A stretch of 64,000 nucleotides of DNA from Pseudonocardia sp. T1-2H (GCF_038039215.1 NZ_JBBPCL010000001.1:4340001-4404000); one strand, 5' to 3'. Shown: positions 38,718-49,002, numbered from the stretch's first letter. The notes: generated from the sequence alone by a model not told the origin. Numbers and translations are program-made.

Positions 38718-38725
<8 letters not shown>
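36827..38725 (+). CDS. moeA: MoeA fused to a periplasmic-binding-protein-like domain
   Basis: The 632-residue protein has an N-terminal MoeA (residues 1-405: FDSAGMDGIAVRAADTVG, VVIPTGDEIRPIG, VKPGHPVV). Its C-terminal domain of about 220 residues resembles the intracellular substrate-binding type found with ModE/LysR-like or molybdate/tungstate binding modules (LGGLVALRDGLCHLAGSHLL, VNRQRGAGTRALLDHELRNR, AAVSAGRADAGMGILAAA). There is no signal peptide. Such MoeA-PBP fusions are known in archaea and in bacteria with tungsten enzymes. The extra domain may capture or sense the oxyanion. A second MoeA beside the first suggests metal selectivity (Mo versus W), an inference. ATGA overlap with the preceding gene. 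Confidence 0.88.
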
Positions 38726-39742
<1,017 letters not shown>

Positions 39743-40846
39743 TCAGCGGTCCTGGCGGTAGTGCGCGAGCTTGTGGGGATCGATCTCGATGCCGATGCCC
39801 GGTCCGGGACGCACGACCAGCTCGCCGCCGGCGATCTCCAGCGGCTCGGTGAGCAGGTCGTCGCTCATGTCCAGGAAGTTGGAGAGCTCACCCGCGCGGC
39901 GGGAGGTGAGCCGGTGGGCCGCGCCGAAGGCGACCGTGCACGCGGTGCCGATCTGGCCGTCGATCTGGTTGCCCATGACGACCTCGACGCCCATGCCCTC
40001 GCACTGGTGCAGGATCCGCTGCGAGGTGCCGAACCCGGTTCGGGCCGTCTTGATGCTGATCATGGTCGCGGAGCCGCCGAGCAGCTCGCGGGTCACCTCG
40101 CCCGGCGTGGTGGCGCTCTCGTCGGCGACGGTGGGAACGGTGGTCTGCGAGACGAGCCAGCGCCGACCCAGGACGTCGTCGGCGGGGCAGAGCGCCTCGG
40201 CGAGGGTGAGGTCGAGGTCGGCCATCGCGCGCAGCGCCCGCGCCGCCTCCGACGGCGACCAGCCACGGTTGCCGTCGACGTAGAGCTCCACCTCGGGCCC
40301 CAGGGCCGAGCGCAGCGCCCGGCAGGCACCCACGTCGAGATCGACCGGCCGCCGGCCCACCTTCACCTTGAAGGTGGTGATGCCGTACCGGTCGCGGACC
40401 TTCTCAGCCTCGGCGACCATCGCCTCGTCGGAGGCGAACCCAACCATGTGCGAGACCCGCATCCGATCGGTGTACCCGCCGAGCAGCTGCGTGACGGGCA
40501 GGTCGAGGGTCTTCCCGAGCGCGTCCCAGACGGCCATGTCGACGGCGGCCTTGGCGGCCGGGTTGCCGACGGTGCGCTCCAGCCGCGCGTGCACGACCTC
40601 GCGCTCCAGCAGCGACAGGCCGACGATCTCGGGCGCGAAGATCTTCTCGATCACCGCGGCGATCGACTGCTGGGTCTCGCCGTAGGTGTACGGGCGGGGC
40701 GGGGCCTCGGCGACGCCGACGACGCCGTCGTCGCTGTGCACGCGGACGAGCACGTGGTCGGCGGTCTGGACCTCGCCCGAGGCGAAGCGCAGCGGCTTGC
40801 GGTAGGGGATCGCGAACGGGATCGCCTCGACGCGTGCGATCTTCAT
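39743..40846 (-). CDS. catB: Muconate cycloisomerase
   Basis: A 367-residue enolase-superfamily enzyme that turns cis,cis-muconate into muconolactone. It has the catalytic KxK pair (TTFKVKVG, K160 and K162), metal ligands D191 (YVDGN), E217 and D242 (ADES), and the second base K266 (ISIK). CGGAGAAC precedes the ATG, which overlaps the LysR stop by four bases, so regulator and enzyme are one transcript. The residue after the E217 block reads LCPADD instead of the usual Gln-Pro, a mild variation. Confidence 0.93.
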   Translation of the reverse strand: MKIARVEAIPFAIPYRKPLRFASGEVQTADHVLVRVHSDDGVVGVAEAPPRPYTYGETQQSIAAVIEKIFAPEIVGLSLLEREVVHARLERTVGNPAAKAAVDMAVWDALGKTLDLPVTQLLGGYTDRMRVSHMVGFASDEAMVAEAEKVRDRYGITTFKVKVGRRPVDLDVGACRALRSALGPEVELYVDGNRGWSPSEAARALRAMADLDLTLAEALCPADDVLGRRWLVSQTTVPTVADESATTPGEVTRELLGGSATMISIKTARTGFGTSQRILHQCEGMGVEVVMGNQIDGQIGTACTVAFGAAHRLTSRRAGELSNFLDMSDDLLTEPLEIAGGELVVRPGPGIGIEIDPHKLAHYRQDR

Positions 40847-41781
40847 GTGAGTTCTCCGAAAGACAGGGGCGTCGTCGCGGAATCTGCAGGGGACGAGGGC
40901 GTGACGAAGCCGTTCGCCTCCAGCACCTCCAGGAGACGCGCGAGAGCAGGATCGAGGTCCTCGCCCACCCAGGCGAGGGCGAGATCGACGTACGCGTCGT
41001 CGGCGACGGCCACGAACCGGACGCCCTCCACGCGCAGAGCGAGCGCGGACTCGGGCAGCAGGGCGACGCCGAGGCCGGCCGCGACGAGGGTGAGCATCAC
41101 CGAGGTCTCCGCGACCTCGTGGGCGCGCCGCGGCAGGAAGCCGACACCGAGGCACGCCTGCGTCACGGCGGCGTCGACGACCGAGTCCCGGGCGCCGTAG
41201 ACCACGAAATCCTCGCCGCGCAGCTCGTCCAGGGCGGCGGGCTCGTCGCCGGCGAGACGATGCTGTGCGGGGACGGCCAGGACGAAGCGTTCCCGGGCGA
41301 TCAGCCGCGAGGCGAGCCCCGACCTGCGCAGCGGCGGCCGCAGCAGGGCCAGGTCGATCCGGTCCTCGGCCAGGGCCGCCTCCTGCGCCGGGGTCAGCAG
41401 GTCCGGCACGAAGCGCAGGATCAGGTCGGGGAGCTCGCGGGCGGCGATCCGGGCCAGCTGCGGCAGCTGTTTGTAGGCCGCGAGTCCTGTGCAGCCCACC
41501 CGCAGCAGCCCGCTGTGCCCATTGCCGATGCGCTGCACCCGCTCCTGCGCGGCGTCGACGGACGCGAGGATGCGCAGCGCGTCGCGCAGGAACGCATCGC
41601 CGGCCGGGGTGAGGTCCACCCGGCGGGTGGTGCGGTTGAACAGCGTGGCCCCGACCTGCGACTCGAGCTGGCGGATCGCCTGCGAGAGCGGGGACTGGGC
41701 CATGTGCAGGTGCTCGGCCGCCTGCCCGAAGTGCCGGGTCTGCGCGACCGCGACGAAGTAGCGGAGCTGTCGGATCTCCAT
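40843..41781 (-). CDS. LysR-family regulator of the catechol locus
   Basis: A 312-residue LysR protein. The N-terminal winged helix is MEIRQLRYFVAVAQTRHFG with QAAEHLHMAQSPLSQAIRQL, and the C-terminal inducer-binding domain follows (LLRVGCTGLAAYKQLPQLAR). CatR/BenM-type regulators respond to muconate or benzoate; that role is inferred from the overlap with catB and the divergent benA. GGAGGGAGGAC precedes the ATG at 41781. Confidence 0.92.
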   Translation of the reverse strand: MEIRQLRYFVAVAQTRHFGQAAEHLHMAQSPLSQAIRQLESQVGATLFNRTTRRVDLTPAGDAFLRDALRILASVDAAQERVQRIGNGHSGLLRVGCTGLAAYKQLPQLARIAARELPDLILRFVPDLLTPAQEAALAEDRIDLALLRPPLRRSGLASRLIARERFVLAVPAQHRLAGDEPAALDELRGEDFVVYGARDSVVDAAVTQACLGVGFLPRRAHEVAETSVMLTLVAAGLGVALLPESALALRVEGVRFVAVADDAYVDLALAWVGEDLDPALARLLEVLEANGFVTPSSPADSATTPLSFGELT

Positions 41782-41939
41782 CGTCCGTCCTCCCTCCATC
41801 GGGTCGCTGCTCCGCGTGCGGTAGCGGTACGCAATTCCGGGCTCGGCCGAGCGCCGAGATGAAACGGAGCGTGCGCTCCACAGGTCATGGCTGTTTCAGC
41901 CACGACCACGGTAGGCCCGCCGACCGATATAGACAAAGA

Positions 41940-41997
41940 CCTAGTTCGGCTCGATTAAGATCCGTGACATTCTAATAATTGCCGGGTCAGAACTAGG
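41940..41997. promoter_or_regulatory. Inverted repeat in the regulator-benA interval
   Basis: CCTAGTTC at 41940-41947 and GAACTAGG at 41990-41997 form a perfect 8-bp inverted pair separated by 42 bases of AT-rich DNA, unusual for this genome. It lies between the divergent LysR gene and benA. The spacing would fit paired binding sites of a LysR tetramer rather than a hairpin. Confidence 0.45.
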
Positions 41998-42090
41998 CAA
42001 ATCTCCGACGCGGTATCGGGGCGTCCCCGTGACAGTCGACGGTCAGTACCGAACTCGACCCACTGCCGACTCGACCGGAGGGCCTTGCCC

Positions 42091-42543
42091 ATGACCGCCA
42101 CCGCCGACGTGTCCCACGTTCGCAAGGTCCTTGACGACGCTGTCGTCGACGATCCCGAGGCCGGGATCCACCGCGCCAACCGCCGCATCTTCACCGACGA
42201 GGAGATCTTCGAGCTCGAGATGCGCTACATCTTCGAGGGCAACTGGATCTACCTCGCCCACGAGAGCCAGGTCCCGAACCCGGGCGACTACTTCACCACC
42301 TACATCGGCCGCCAGCCCGTCGTGATCACTCGGGGCAAGGACGGCGAGCTGCACTGCCTGATCAACGCCTGCGCACACCGCGGGGCGATGCTCTGCCGCC
42401 GCAAGACCGACAACCGTCCCACTTTGACCTGCCCCTTCCACGGCTGGACCTTCCGATGCTCGGCCACTCGTCATCACCCCGGCGATGCGGTACGTCCACG
42501 CCGCGGGCCACGTCGAGCGCTCCGCGGTCCACGGGCTGGATGA
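42091..42543 (+). pseudogene. benA: Truncated benzoate 1,2-dioxygenase alpha subunit (Rieske domain only)
   Basis: The first 121 residues match BenA: RANRRIFTDEEIFELEMRYI, then GNWIYLAHESQVPNPGDYF, with the Rieske ligands C94/H96 and C114/H117 (CAHRGAML; CPFHGWTF). The full protein is about 450 residues, but after F121 the sequence changes to unrelated codons and stops at 42541. The catalytic mononuclear iron domain is missing. CGGAGGG precedes the ATG. benB, benC and benD are absent. With catC this shows that both edges of the aromatic locus are deletion joints. Confidence 0.82.
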
Positions 42544-42606
42544 GCCGGCCAAGTCGCCCATACGAATCCGGTGGGGCCGATGGTGTGGTCGGTCAGAACC
42601 ACCGAA

Positions 42607-43404
42607 TCAGAGCCGGTCGCTGCGCACCACCTCGGGCGCCGGGCGGCGCCGGGTCGGGTCGGCCGGGTCGGCCGGCTCGGTGGTCGTCGTCGCGGCGGCC
42701 GTGGAGGCGGTGGCCTCGCTCCTGGTGTCCACGGCGAGGAGCTCAGGATGCTGCTCGGTGGGCAGGATTCGGTCGTAGCGGTGCAGGGCCAGGCCACGGG
42801 CGTAGCGGCGGGCCATGTCCGGGAACGGGGTGGCGGTGTCGCCGATGCCGAACACCGTGCCCGGGTAGTCCAGCGGCCCCATCAGGGCGCGGATGCGGTC
42901 GTGGTCGCCGGGGGGCACCAGCTCAGCCGGGTCACCGCCGGCGAACCAGCCCATCGGTACCGACGTGCCGTCCGGGAGCACGGTGTTGACGTGCACGACG
43001 GCGTGGAAGTCGACCTCCGCGCCGACCCCCAGCAGCGCGCCGGTGAACACCACGGCGCCGGTCGCGATCCGCGTCCCGCCCTCGACCACGCAACCCGTGA
43101 GGTGGGCGTGCGGCCCGACCAGCACGTGGTCCCCCAGCCGGACGCGGTGCCCGGGCACCCCCCGGACCACGGCGTTCTCCATGATCACGCAGTTGGCGCC
43201 GATCTCCACCGGGCCGCCCTCCGCGGTGACCACCGCACCGAACAGGACCCGGCTGTGCGGCCCGATGACGACGTCCCCGCACACCACCGCCGTCGGTGCC
43301 ACATAGGCCGTCTCGGCGACGCGCGGGGAGTGCCGGCGGTGCTGGATGAACATCGCGCCGTGGCGCTCGACCCGTGGCCGGTTCGGGGACTCGTCCGTCG
43401 CCAT
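42607..43404 (-). CDS. Gamma-carbonic-anhydrase-like hexapeptide-repeat protein
   Basis: A 265-residue left-handed beta-helix protein (VAETAYVAPTAVVCGDVVIG; VEIGANCVIMENAVVRG; RLGDHVLVGPHAHLTGCVVE) of the gamma carbonic anhydrase/acyltransferase-like family. The usual zinc histidines would fall in the GPHSRV, GPHAHL and DFHAVVHVN segments. The last 60 residues are a Pro/Thr/Ala-rich tail absent from most homologues. It can bind metal and hydrate CO2 or act as a transferase; the sequence alone does not decide. ATG at 43404 is assumed. Confidence 0.82.
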   Translation of the reverse strand: MATDESPNRPRVERHGAMFIQHRRHSPRVAETAYVAPTAVVCGDVVIGPHSRVLFGAVVTAEGGPVEIGANCVIMENAVVRGVPGHRVRLGDHVLVGPHAHLTGCVVEGGTRIATGAVVFTGALLGVGAEVDFHAVVHVNTVLPDGTSVPMGWFAGGDPAELVPPGDHDRIRALMGPLDYPGTVFGIGDTATPFPDMARRYARGLALHRYDRILPTEQHPELLAVDTRSEATASTAAATTTTEPADPADPTRRRPAPEVVRSDRL

Positions 43405-43609
43405 CTGCGCCACCCCATCGTCGCGGCCGATCACAGTGCGGCCCCCGGGCCGAACCCGACGTGGCCCGCGCGAGGGCCGATGGTACGGGCGAGGGCCGGT
43501 CCCGGACAACGGCGGCCCCCGGCCAGGTCGAGGCTCTCCAGAGGACTACCGAGTAGTCGTCCCGACCTGCGGCCGCAGGGATAGCGAGGCGGGGATTCCT
43601 CGCCTGGCT

Positions 43610-43816
43610 CTACCGGCCGAAGATGGCGACGGCGAGCAGCACGCAGGCCGCCACGGTCAGCAGCACCAGCAGCATCGCGCGCGGCGCGCTGCGGCTCGGT
43701 TGGACCTCGCCCGGCGGGGTGCCGCCGCGCCGACGACTCGAGTCGATGCCTTCACCATGTGCCCACAACGAGGAGAGCCCGATGAAAGCCCGGCCCCACC
43801 GCCGCCGGCCGGTCAC
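43610..43816 (-). CDS. Possible small single-pass membrane protein
   Basis: A 68-codon frame whose GTG start overlaps the gatD stop by four bases. A basic, Ser/Gly-rich N-terminus precedes one strong C-terminal hydrophobic segment (AMLLVLLTVAACVLLAVAIF). It could be a third gene of the murT-gatD transcript. No family recognised. Confidence 0.45.
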   Translation of the reverse strand: MTGRRRWGRAFIGLSSLWAHGEGIDSSRRRGGTPPGEVQPSRSAPRAMLLVLLTVAACVLLAVAIFGR

Positions 43817-44589
43817 CGACCTTCCCCGCCCGCGATCGGCGCGCCACCGAGCCGGCGCCGAGCCCGGGCCAGGTAGCTGGCCCGCAGGGCGGGTAGATCC
43901 GGGACATCCGGCTCACCCGTCCCCGCGAAGGACACCCCCGTCACCCGCTCGAGCAGATGATCCGCGAGCGCCGGGTTGCGGGCCAGCACCGGGCCGTGCA
44001 GATAGGTCCCGATCACATTCTCACCGACCGCGCCGTCCACCGCGTCCCGGCGCGCGGATCGAGCGTCGTTCCCGGTCCCCGACACCACCCGGCCCAACGG
44101 ACGCGCTGACGGCCCCAGGGTGGTGGCACCACGGTGGTTGGCGAACCCGGTGACCAACCCGACCCCGGGAATGACGCAGCGGGTGACCACCTCACCCACG
44201 ATCCGGCGCCGCCCCGGCGAGGTGCTCAGATCCAGTAACCCCACACCGTCATGGCGGCGCCCCTGTAGATCGGTCAAGGTGTGACCAAGAATCTGCAGGC
44301 CGGCGCACACCCCGAACGTCAACCCCGGCCCGGCCAGCACCCGACACAAGCCGGGGTGCCGCCGCAACCAGTCGACCGCGAAGCCCTGGGCGGTGTCCTC
44401 ACCCCCACCCAACAGGTAGATGTCGCACGACGTCGGTGGTGGGGCGGCGGCGGTGATGTGCTCGACACGGGCACCGATGCCGCGCCAGCGGGCGCGCTGT
44501 GCGAGCACCACCGCATTGCCCGAGTCGGAGTAGGTGCCCAACACATCCGGCAGCAGCACCCCGATCGTCAGGTCCGACGCCGCGGTCAC
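43813..44589 (-). CDS. gatD: Lipid II isoglutaminyl synthase, glutamine amidotransferase subunit
   Basis: A 258-residue class I glutamine amidotransferase (GATase-3 type) that supplies ammonia to MurT for amidating the D-Glu of lipid II stem peptides. Nucleophile C95 (TFGVCAGLQ) and H198 (GTYLHGPVL) form the catalytic pair; LPDVLGTYSDSGNAVVLAQR near the start is the family signature. It overlaps the murT stop by four bases and acts with it at the inner membrane face. Confidence 0.94.
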   Translation of the reverse strand: MTAASDLTIGVLLPDVLGTYSDSGNAVVLAQRARWRGIGARVEHITAAAPPPTSCDIYLLGGGEDTAQGFAVDWLRRHPGLCRVLAGPGLTFGVCAGLQILGHTLTDLQGRRHDGVGLLDLSTSPGRRRIVGEVVTRCVIPGVGLVTGFANHRGATTLGPSARPLGRVVSGTGNDARSARRDAVDGAVGENVIGTYLHGPVLARNPALADHLLERVTGVSFAGTGEPDVPDLPALRASYLARARRRLGGAPIAGGEGR

Positions 44590-45917
44590 CCCGAGCCACC
44601 TTCAGCGGTGACGAGCCGGCGGCGCAGCTGGTGGAAGGCGGTGTAGTTGGCGACCACATCGACCTGCCCTGGTTGCAGCTGATCCAGCCCGGCCAGCGGG
44701 TCACCCACGGTGGTGTGGGCGATCCCGGCGTAGCTCAGGCGCACCCCGAGATCCGCCGCGTTCTCCCCCGCCGCTACGACCGGGCGCGCTCCCAACTGCT
44801 CGAACGCGACATCCCACAACCACGAGGTGTCCCGGCCATCAGCCTCCCGGGCATTCACGACCACCAGCAACGGCCTGCAGTCCTGCAGCAGCCCGACCGT
44901 CTCGGTCCACCCCGCCGGGTTCTTCGCCAACAACAGCCGCAGCCGATGCTCGCCATGGGTGAGGAGGGCGTAACGGCCGCCCACGTCCGGTAGCTGCGCC
45001 ATCGCGGCGGCGCCGACGCGGTGCTCCACCCCGAGCAGCGACCCGGCCGCCAACGCCATGACCGCGTTGCCCACGTTGAACCGCCCCGGCAGCTGCAGAC
45101 GGAGCGGGACCACCTCACCCCCCGTGACCGCAGCGTCGTCGAGGGCGCTCCACTGCGGATCGGGCCGGGTCAGGCCGCAGTCGCACCACCACTTCTCCTC
45201 ATCCGCGTCGCCGCGGTGCAAGGTGGCTCCGCAGCGCGGGCAGCTGCCGGAGTCGGCGCTCCACCGGCTGCCGGTGGCGACCCACACCGTCCGGGCCGCC
45301 TGCTGCGCGGCCCACACCACCATCGGGTCGTCGGCGTTGGCCACCACCACGGTGTCGGGGTGGGCGGCGAGCGGGACCGCGAGCGCGGCCGCGACGGCGC
45401 GCACCTCGCTGCCCCGGTCGAGCTGATCGCGTGACAGGTTGAGCAGCACGATCACGGCCGGGTTCACGGCGGCCGCGACCGCGGCCAGGTGCAGCTCGTC
45501 GACCTCGATGACGGCCGTCGTAGCGTCCCGGTCGGCGGCGAGCGCGGCCACGACACCGTCGGCCATGTTCGCCCCCGACGCGTTGTGCAACACCGGACCC
45601 GCGGTGCGCAGCGCCGCAGCCAGCAGATGGCTCGTGGTCGTCTTCCCGTTGGTCCCCGACACCAGCACCACCCGCCGGCCGGCCGCGAGCCGCGACAGCG
45701 CCGACGGGTGCAGCGCCAGCGTGACCCGGCCACCGATGATGCCCCCAGCGCCGAGTCCGACTCGCCGCGACACACGGCTGGCGGCGAGCCCTGCCGTGAC
45801 CGCGACCCTCGTCCACCACCCCCACCTCCGCCGGCGCGGTGGCGCGGTCCGCGCACCACGGACCGCACCACCCCGCGCCTCGTCAGTCGCTACAGGTTCC
45901 GTCGAGCTCACCGTCAC
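44586..45917 (-). CDS. murT: Lipid II isoglutaminyl synthase, Mur-ligase-like subunit
   Basis: A 443-residue ATP-dependent ligase of the Mur family with P-loop SGTNGKTTTSHLLAAAL and the inserted zinc ribbon CPRCGATL...WWCDCG (four Cys) that is specific to MurT. The C-terminal MurT domain (ANYTAFHQLRRRL) contacts GatD. Together they convert glutamate to isoglutamine in peptidoglycan precursors. A start at GTG 45917 is likely; GTG 45911 is also possible. No ribosome site is obvious. Confidence 0.93.
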   Translation of the reverse strand: MTVSSTEPVATDEARGGAVRGARTAPPRRRRWGWWTRVAVTAGLAASRVSRRVGLGAGGIIGGRVTLALHPSALSRLAAGRRVVLVSGTNGKTTTSHLLAAALRTAGPVLHNASGANMADGVVAALAADRDATTAVIEVDELHLAAVAAAVNPAVIVLLNLSRDQLDRGSEVRAVAAALAVPLAAHPDTVVVANADDPMVVWAAQQAARTVWVATGSRWSADSGSCPRCGATLHRGDADEEKWWCDCGLTRPDPQWSALDDAAVTGGEVVPLRLQLPGRFNVGNAVMALAAGSLLGVEHRVGAAAMAQLPDVGGRYALLTHGEHRLRLLLAKNPAGWTETVGLLQDCRPLLVVVNAREADGRDTSWLWDVAFEQLGARPVVAAGENAADLGVRLSYAGIAHTTVGDPLAGLDQLQPGQVDVVANYTAFHQLRRRLVTAEGGSG

Positions 45918-46493
45918 AGCTCCAACCTGGCGAGCGTCTCGACTCTCAGGATGGTCGGGGCGACGAGCCGGAGCCCGGCTGCTCGCCCGGCGACTCGATT
46001 GTCGCCACCCTCCACCATGTCCGGACTTGACGTGCCCGACGGCCAGGCATCGACGCCTGATTCCGCTAGGTCTGGCTGCTCTGTCCCAGGGACCATGCTC
46101 GCCTCCATCCAGGGAACCATTTCGACAGGTGCGAGCCGGAACGCCACCGCCCGGCCTGGCCGGAAAGGGGGCCACAATCCTGACCGCGCAGGGCCGCTCA
46201 GGCCAGAGTCGGGGCCTCAATTGGCACAAGGAGGGTCCGGACGGCCTAGCTGCTACCCACCCACCCACCCCGCGGCCCCGGCCGTTAGGCGTAGCGAGGC
46301 CAGCGCGCGCCGGACACCGAATCTCGCTGCTCGCACAGCCGACGACGCATCCCGGGCTACGCCATTCCATACGGCCTAGCGATATTCCGCTTCACAGAGG
46401 AACGAGCGACGGCCCGGCTCGGGGCCCGGGTCGAGCCATTAGGGGCCCTGCACCTGGTCGCACCGAGCCGGACCGTCGCCAAGGTGCTCAACG
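45918..46493. other. Intergenic stretch upstream of murT
   Basis: I see no supported gene. A short CCCA tandem tract lies at about 46255-46272. The segment CCATACGGCCTAGCGATATT near 46366 resembles CCATACGGTCGAGATATCG at 53253, possibly shared mobile-element debris. Confidence 0.4.
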
Positions 46494-46790
46494 CTGCGCG
46501 TCGTCGCCGAGCACGCCGACCTGTGGAACATCCCCGGCGGCGACATCGACGACGCCGTCCGCCGCAGCGCACTGCTGGACCGCTACTGCGCCGAGATCGG
46601 CCGCGACCCTGCCTCGGTCACCCGCTCGATCCACCTGCCCGTCTCCTACGACCAGCCCAGCATCACCCATGACGCGATCGGCAAAGCGATCGACGCCGGC
46701 TTCCAGCACATCGTCCTCGGGCTGCCAACGCCCTACCCCGCCAACGTCGCACGGTGGGTCACCGACGAGCTCATCACCACGTCGACCTAG
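46494..46790 (+). pseudogene. C-terminal fragment of an LLM-class oxidoreductase
   Basis: Ninety-eight codons ending in TAG read LRVVAEHADLWNIPGGD then LLDRYCAEIGRDPASVTRSI and GFQHIVLGLPTPYPANVARW, the last third of F420-dependent luciferase-like enzymes. Nothing of the first 200 residues precedes it. It lies directly before a transposase fragment. Confidence 0.7.
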
Positions 46791-46855
46791 GACGCTAGGT
46801 GTGGTGACCCGGGACGTTGTTGACGGGCCGCAGGGCGTGTCGGGTTGATCTGAGG

Positions 46856-46915
46856 GAGGACCTCCGGGCGAAGTGAGTGTGTCTGACGCATCCGCCTCGA
46901 ACACCGGAGGTCCTC
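46856..46915. repeat. 12-bp inverted repeat upstream of transposase fragment
   Basis: GAGGACCTCCGG (46856-46867) and CCGGAGGTCCTC (46904-46915) are perfect reverse complements 36 bases apart, ending two bases before the transposase start. Each arm itself contains the odd palindrome GAGG-A-CCTC or its complement. It may be part of the insertion-sequence end or its regulatory hairpin. Confidence 0.55.
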
Positions 46916-46916
46916 G

Positions 46917-47075
46917 GTGGCACACCGTAATGCCCGCACGACCGTCTATGCCCGGCGGCTGATCGTGGAACGGTTCCTGGCCGGATGGCCCACGGCCCGG
47001 ATCGCCGAACAGCTCGGAGTCTCGCGAGCCACGGTCTACAAGTGGGTCCGCCGCTTCGATCGGTCCGTCGAAGGG
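46917..47075 (+). mobile_element. IS481-type transposase N-terminal fragment
   Basis: About 50 codons from 46917 (AHRNARTTVYARRLIVERFL, then ARIAEQLGVSRATVYKWVRR) are the helix-turn-helix start of an IS481-family transposase. The catalytic DDE part is missing; at about 47075 the sequence joins the antisense of a PIG-L gene. The insertion or its later deletion cut that gene's 3' end. Confidence 0.7.
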
Positions 47076-47084
47076 GCCGCCCGC

Positions 47085-47959
47085 GACGGCCTGTCGCCAG
47101 TTCCACAGGCTGCCGCCCCGGAAAGAGAACGCGTGCTGTCGCCCGTCGCCGTCGCTGCCGGCCCAGGACGTACCGAGGGACCAGCGGGGGAGGTGGCAGG
47201 GAAGCCACTTCAACGGGAGGCTACCGGCTCCGCTGTCGTGATCGGCGTACAGCTCGAAGACCGACTTCTTGTCCTCGGCGATCGTGTCGGTCAGGTTCTG
47301 GGCGAAGTCCCCGATCGCGTAATCGCGATGTTCGATCACGATCGGCCGGTTTCCGGAGTCTCTGGCGTAGGAGGTGGCGGCGGCGCGCGCGAAGCGGGCG
47401 ACCGCGACGTGATCGAGATGGTCGATCCAGAGGAACGGGTCGGGTTCGGCGTCCTGTATCCGCAGGATCGTCGGGCCGAAGGCCGTCATCAAATTCACGA
47501 GGGTGGCGAGCAGCCCGGCCCGGTCGTAGATCTGGGGCTGCCCGACCGGGGAATCCGGATAGACGATGGTGACCGCCGTCGCCGTCGGGTCGGCCCACAG
47601 CCCGGGGACCGCGTGCGGTTGCTGGTCGTCCCCGCCGTCCGGGAGGCCGAGGAAGAGGAGCTCGACATGTGGTGCGGCGTTCAGGACGCTGCTCTCCACC
47701 TCGTGACCGCCGGCGACCGTGACGGTTCGTGTCCACTCGTCCGGACCCCGGCCATCGACGCATAGGCGGAGCACTCGCCGTCGCGGCGCTGCCCTGCGTA
47801 GGCCTCGCGGGTCGTCCCGTTGCCATTGAACTCACCGGCCGTGACGTAGACCGTCCGGGTCGGGGAGCCACGCCGGATCCCTTGCACGATGGCGGGGTTG
47901 AGGAAGATCAGGTCGTCGTCCTCATGGGCCACGACCGAGAGATTTCGTTCGACAGTCAT
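47085..47959 (-). pseudogene. PIG-L family deacetylase, frame break and lost 3' end
   Basis: From ATG 47959 (after GGAGGAG) the first 65 codons contain the metal motif AHEDDD (ligands H, D, D) and RTVYVTAGEFNGNGTTREAY. Near 47755 the frame shifts (one missing C in GTCCGGACGAG explains it). It then continues with PHVELLFLGLPDGGDD, AEPDPFLWIDHLDHVAVARF (the distal HxxH site) and SLPLKWLPCHLPRW. The end is lost at the IS481 fragment. Family members remove N-acetyl groups from sugar lipids or metabolites. Confidence 0.72.
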
Positions 47960-48224
47960 GGGGGCGCTCCTCCACATCGGGTCTTCGCGCCGCCGCCCGA
48001 TTCCGGGCGCAGAGCCTGTCGCCGGGCCGATTCGAGTCCTGTCCGGTGTATCCGTCCTACAGCCGTGATCCGACTGGCCTGGTGGGTCTTGGTGTCCTTC
48101 TCCCGCCCGCCGACCCAGCTGCGGCGTCTTGCCGAGACTGCTGGGCCAGCGCGCGAGCTCCTCGCCGGTGCTGTAACGCTCCGGGAGTTCCGCGCTCGTC
48201 CCGGCACGCTCAGACCAGGTCTTA

Positions 48225-48520
48225 CTACTGGCAAGGCGCGCCGGTGGTGTGGTGGGCCATGGTGTGCAGGTGCCAGTAGCCCCCGGCGCCGGCGACGATG
48301 TAGGGCACGTCGCGACCGTTGAAGGGGCGGGTGAAGCGCTGGTAGTTGTGCACGTGCCCGGTCATCACGGCGTGCGGTGTTCGTCCGGAGGCGGTGAACG
48401 CGGCGTCGAGAATCCTGCCGACGTAGACGCTGCCGCCGTGGTGGGCATCGGCAGAGTATGGGAGAGGTGCACCGCGACCAGTAGTGCTCCGTCGGTGGGC
48501 GCCGCGGCTAGTTCGGGAGT
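48225..48520 (-). pseudogene. C-terminal fragment of a metallophosphoesterase (purple acid phosphatase-like)
   Basis: Reading leftward from 48518, ELAAAPTDGALLVAVHLSHT leads into the other frame with DAHHGGSVYVGRILDAAFTA, AVMTGHVHNYQRFTRPF and VPYIVAGAGGYWHLHTMA, ending at TAG 48225. GHVHNYQR is the last metal-binding motif of such phosphatases. The first two thirds are absent and one frame break lies near 48460. Confidence 0.65.
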
Positions 48521-48573
48521 CCTGACCGGGCCGGCGCAGTCGACAACCGACCGGTGGCTGTCCCGCCGTGGGC

Positions 48574-49002
48574 TCATTGCCGGTCGTCCGTGGCTGAATT
48601 TGTAGTGGGACGACCGAGCACGTGATCGTGGATCTGTTCTATCAGCGCTTGGGTCTCGCGGGTCAGCGCGGTGTTGGTCTTGAGCTCCTGTTCCTGCTCG
48701 ACGAAGTCGTGATTGGCCTTGGCCTGCTGAAACGCTGCCGCCCGATTCTGCCCGATCATTACGAAGGTGGACAGGAAGATCGCTTCCAACGAGACGACGA
48801 GCGTCAACTTGGGCCACGGATCCTTCTCCAAGAAGATCATCCAGACGGCGAAGACGACGGCATGGATATAGACGAACGTCATCGAACCGGCGAAGGCGGT
48901 GATGCTGTCGGCCAAGCGAACCTGGAAGTGCTTGTGCCGGGCCTCGATTTGCTCGAGCACGGCCGGGTGTTCTGGCGGGCTGGCCCGATTGAGGATGGCC
49001 AC
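48574..49002 (-). CDS. DUF1003 membrane protein
   Basis: A 142-residue protein with the DUF1003 pattern: KHFQVRLADSITAFAGSMTF, one hydrophobic helix (VYIHAVVFAVWMIFL), DPWPKLTLVVSLEAIFLSTF as the second helix, then a helical tail (QNRAAAFQQAKANHDFVEQE). Function is unknown in the family. It stands intact among degraded genes and starts with GTG at 49002. Confidence 0.85.
   Translation of the reverse strand: MAILNRASPPEHPAVLEQIEARHKHFQVRLADSITAFAGSMTFVYIHAVVFAVWMIFLEKDPWPKLTLVVSLEAIFLSTFVMIGQNRAAAFQQAKANHDFVEQEQELKTNTALTRETQALIEQIHDHVLGRPTTNSATDDRQ

Noticed and set aside
42440..42606. A gene end after the benA joint (RPLVITPAMRYVHAAGHVER in another frame)
   Set aside because: It reads protein-like for about 35 codons, but I cannot assign a family and it runs into antisense of the next gene.
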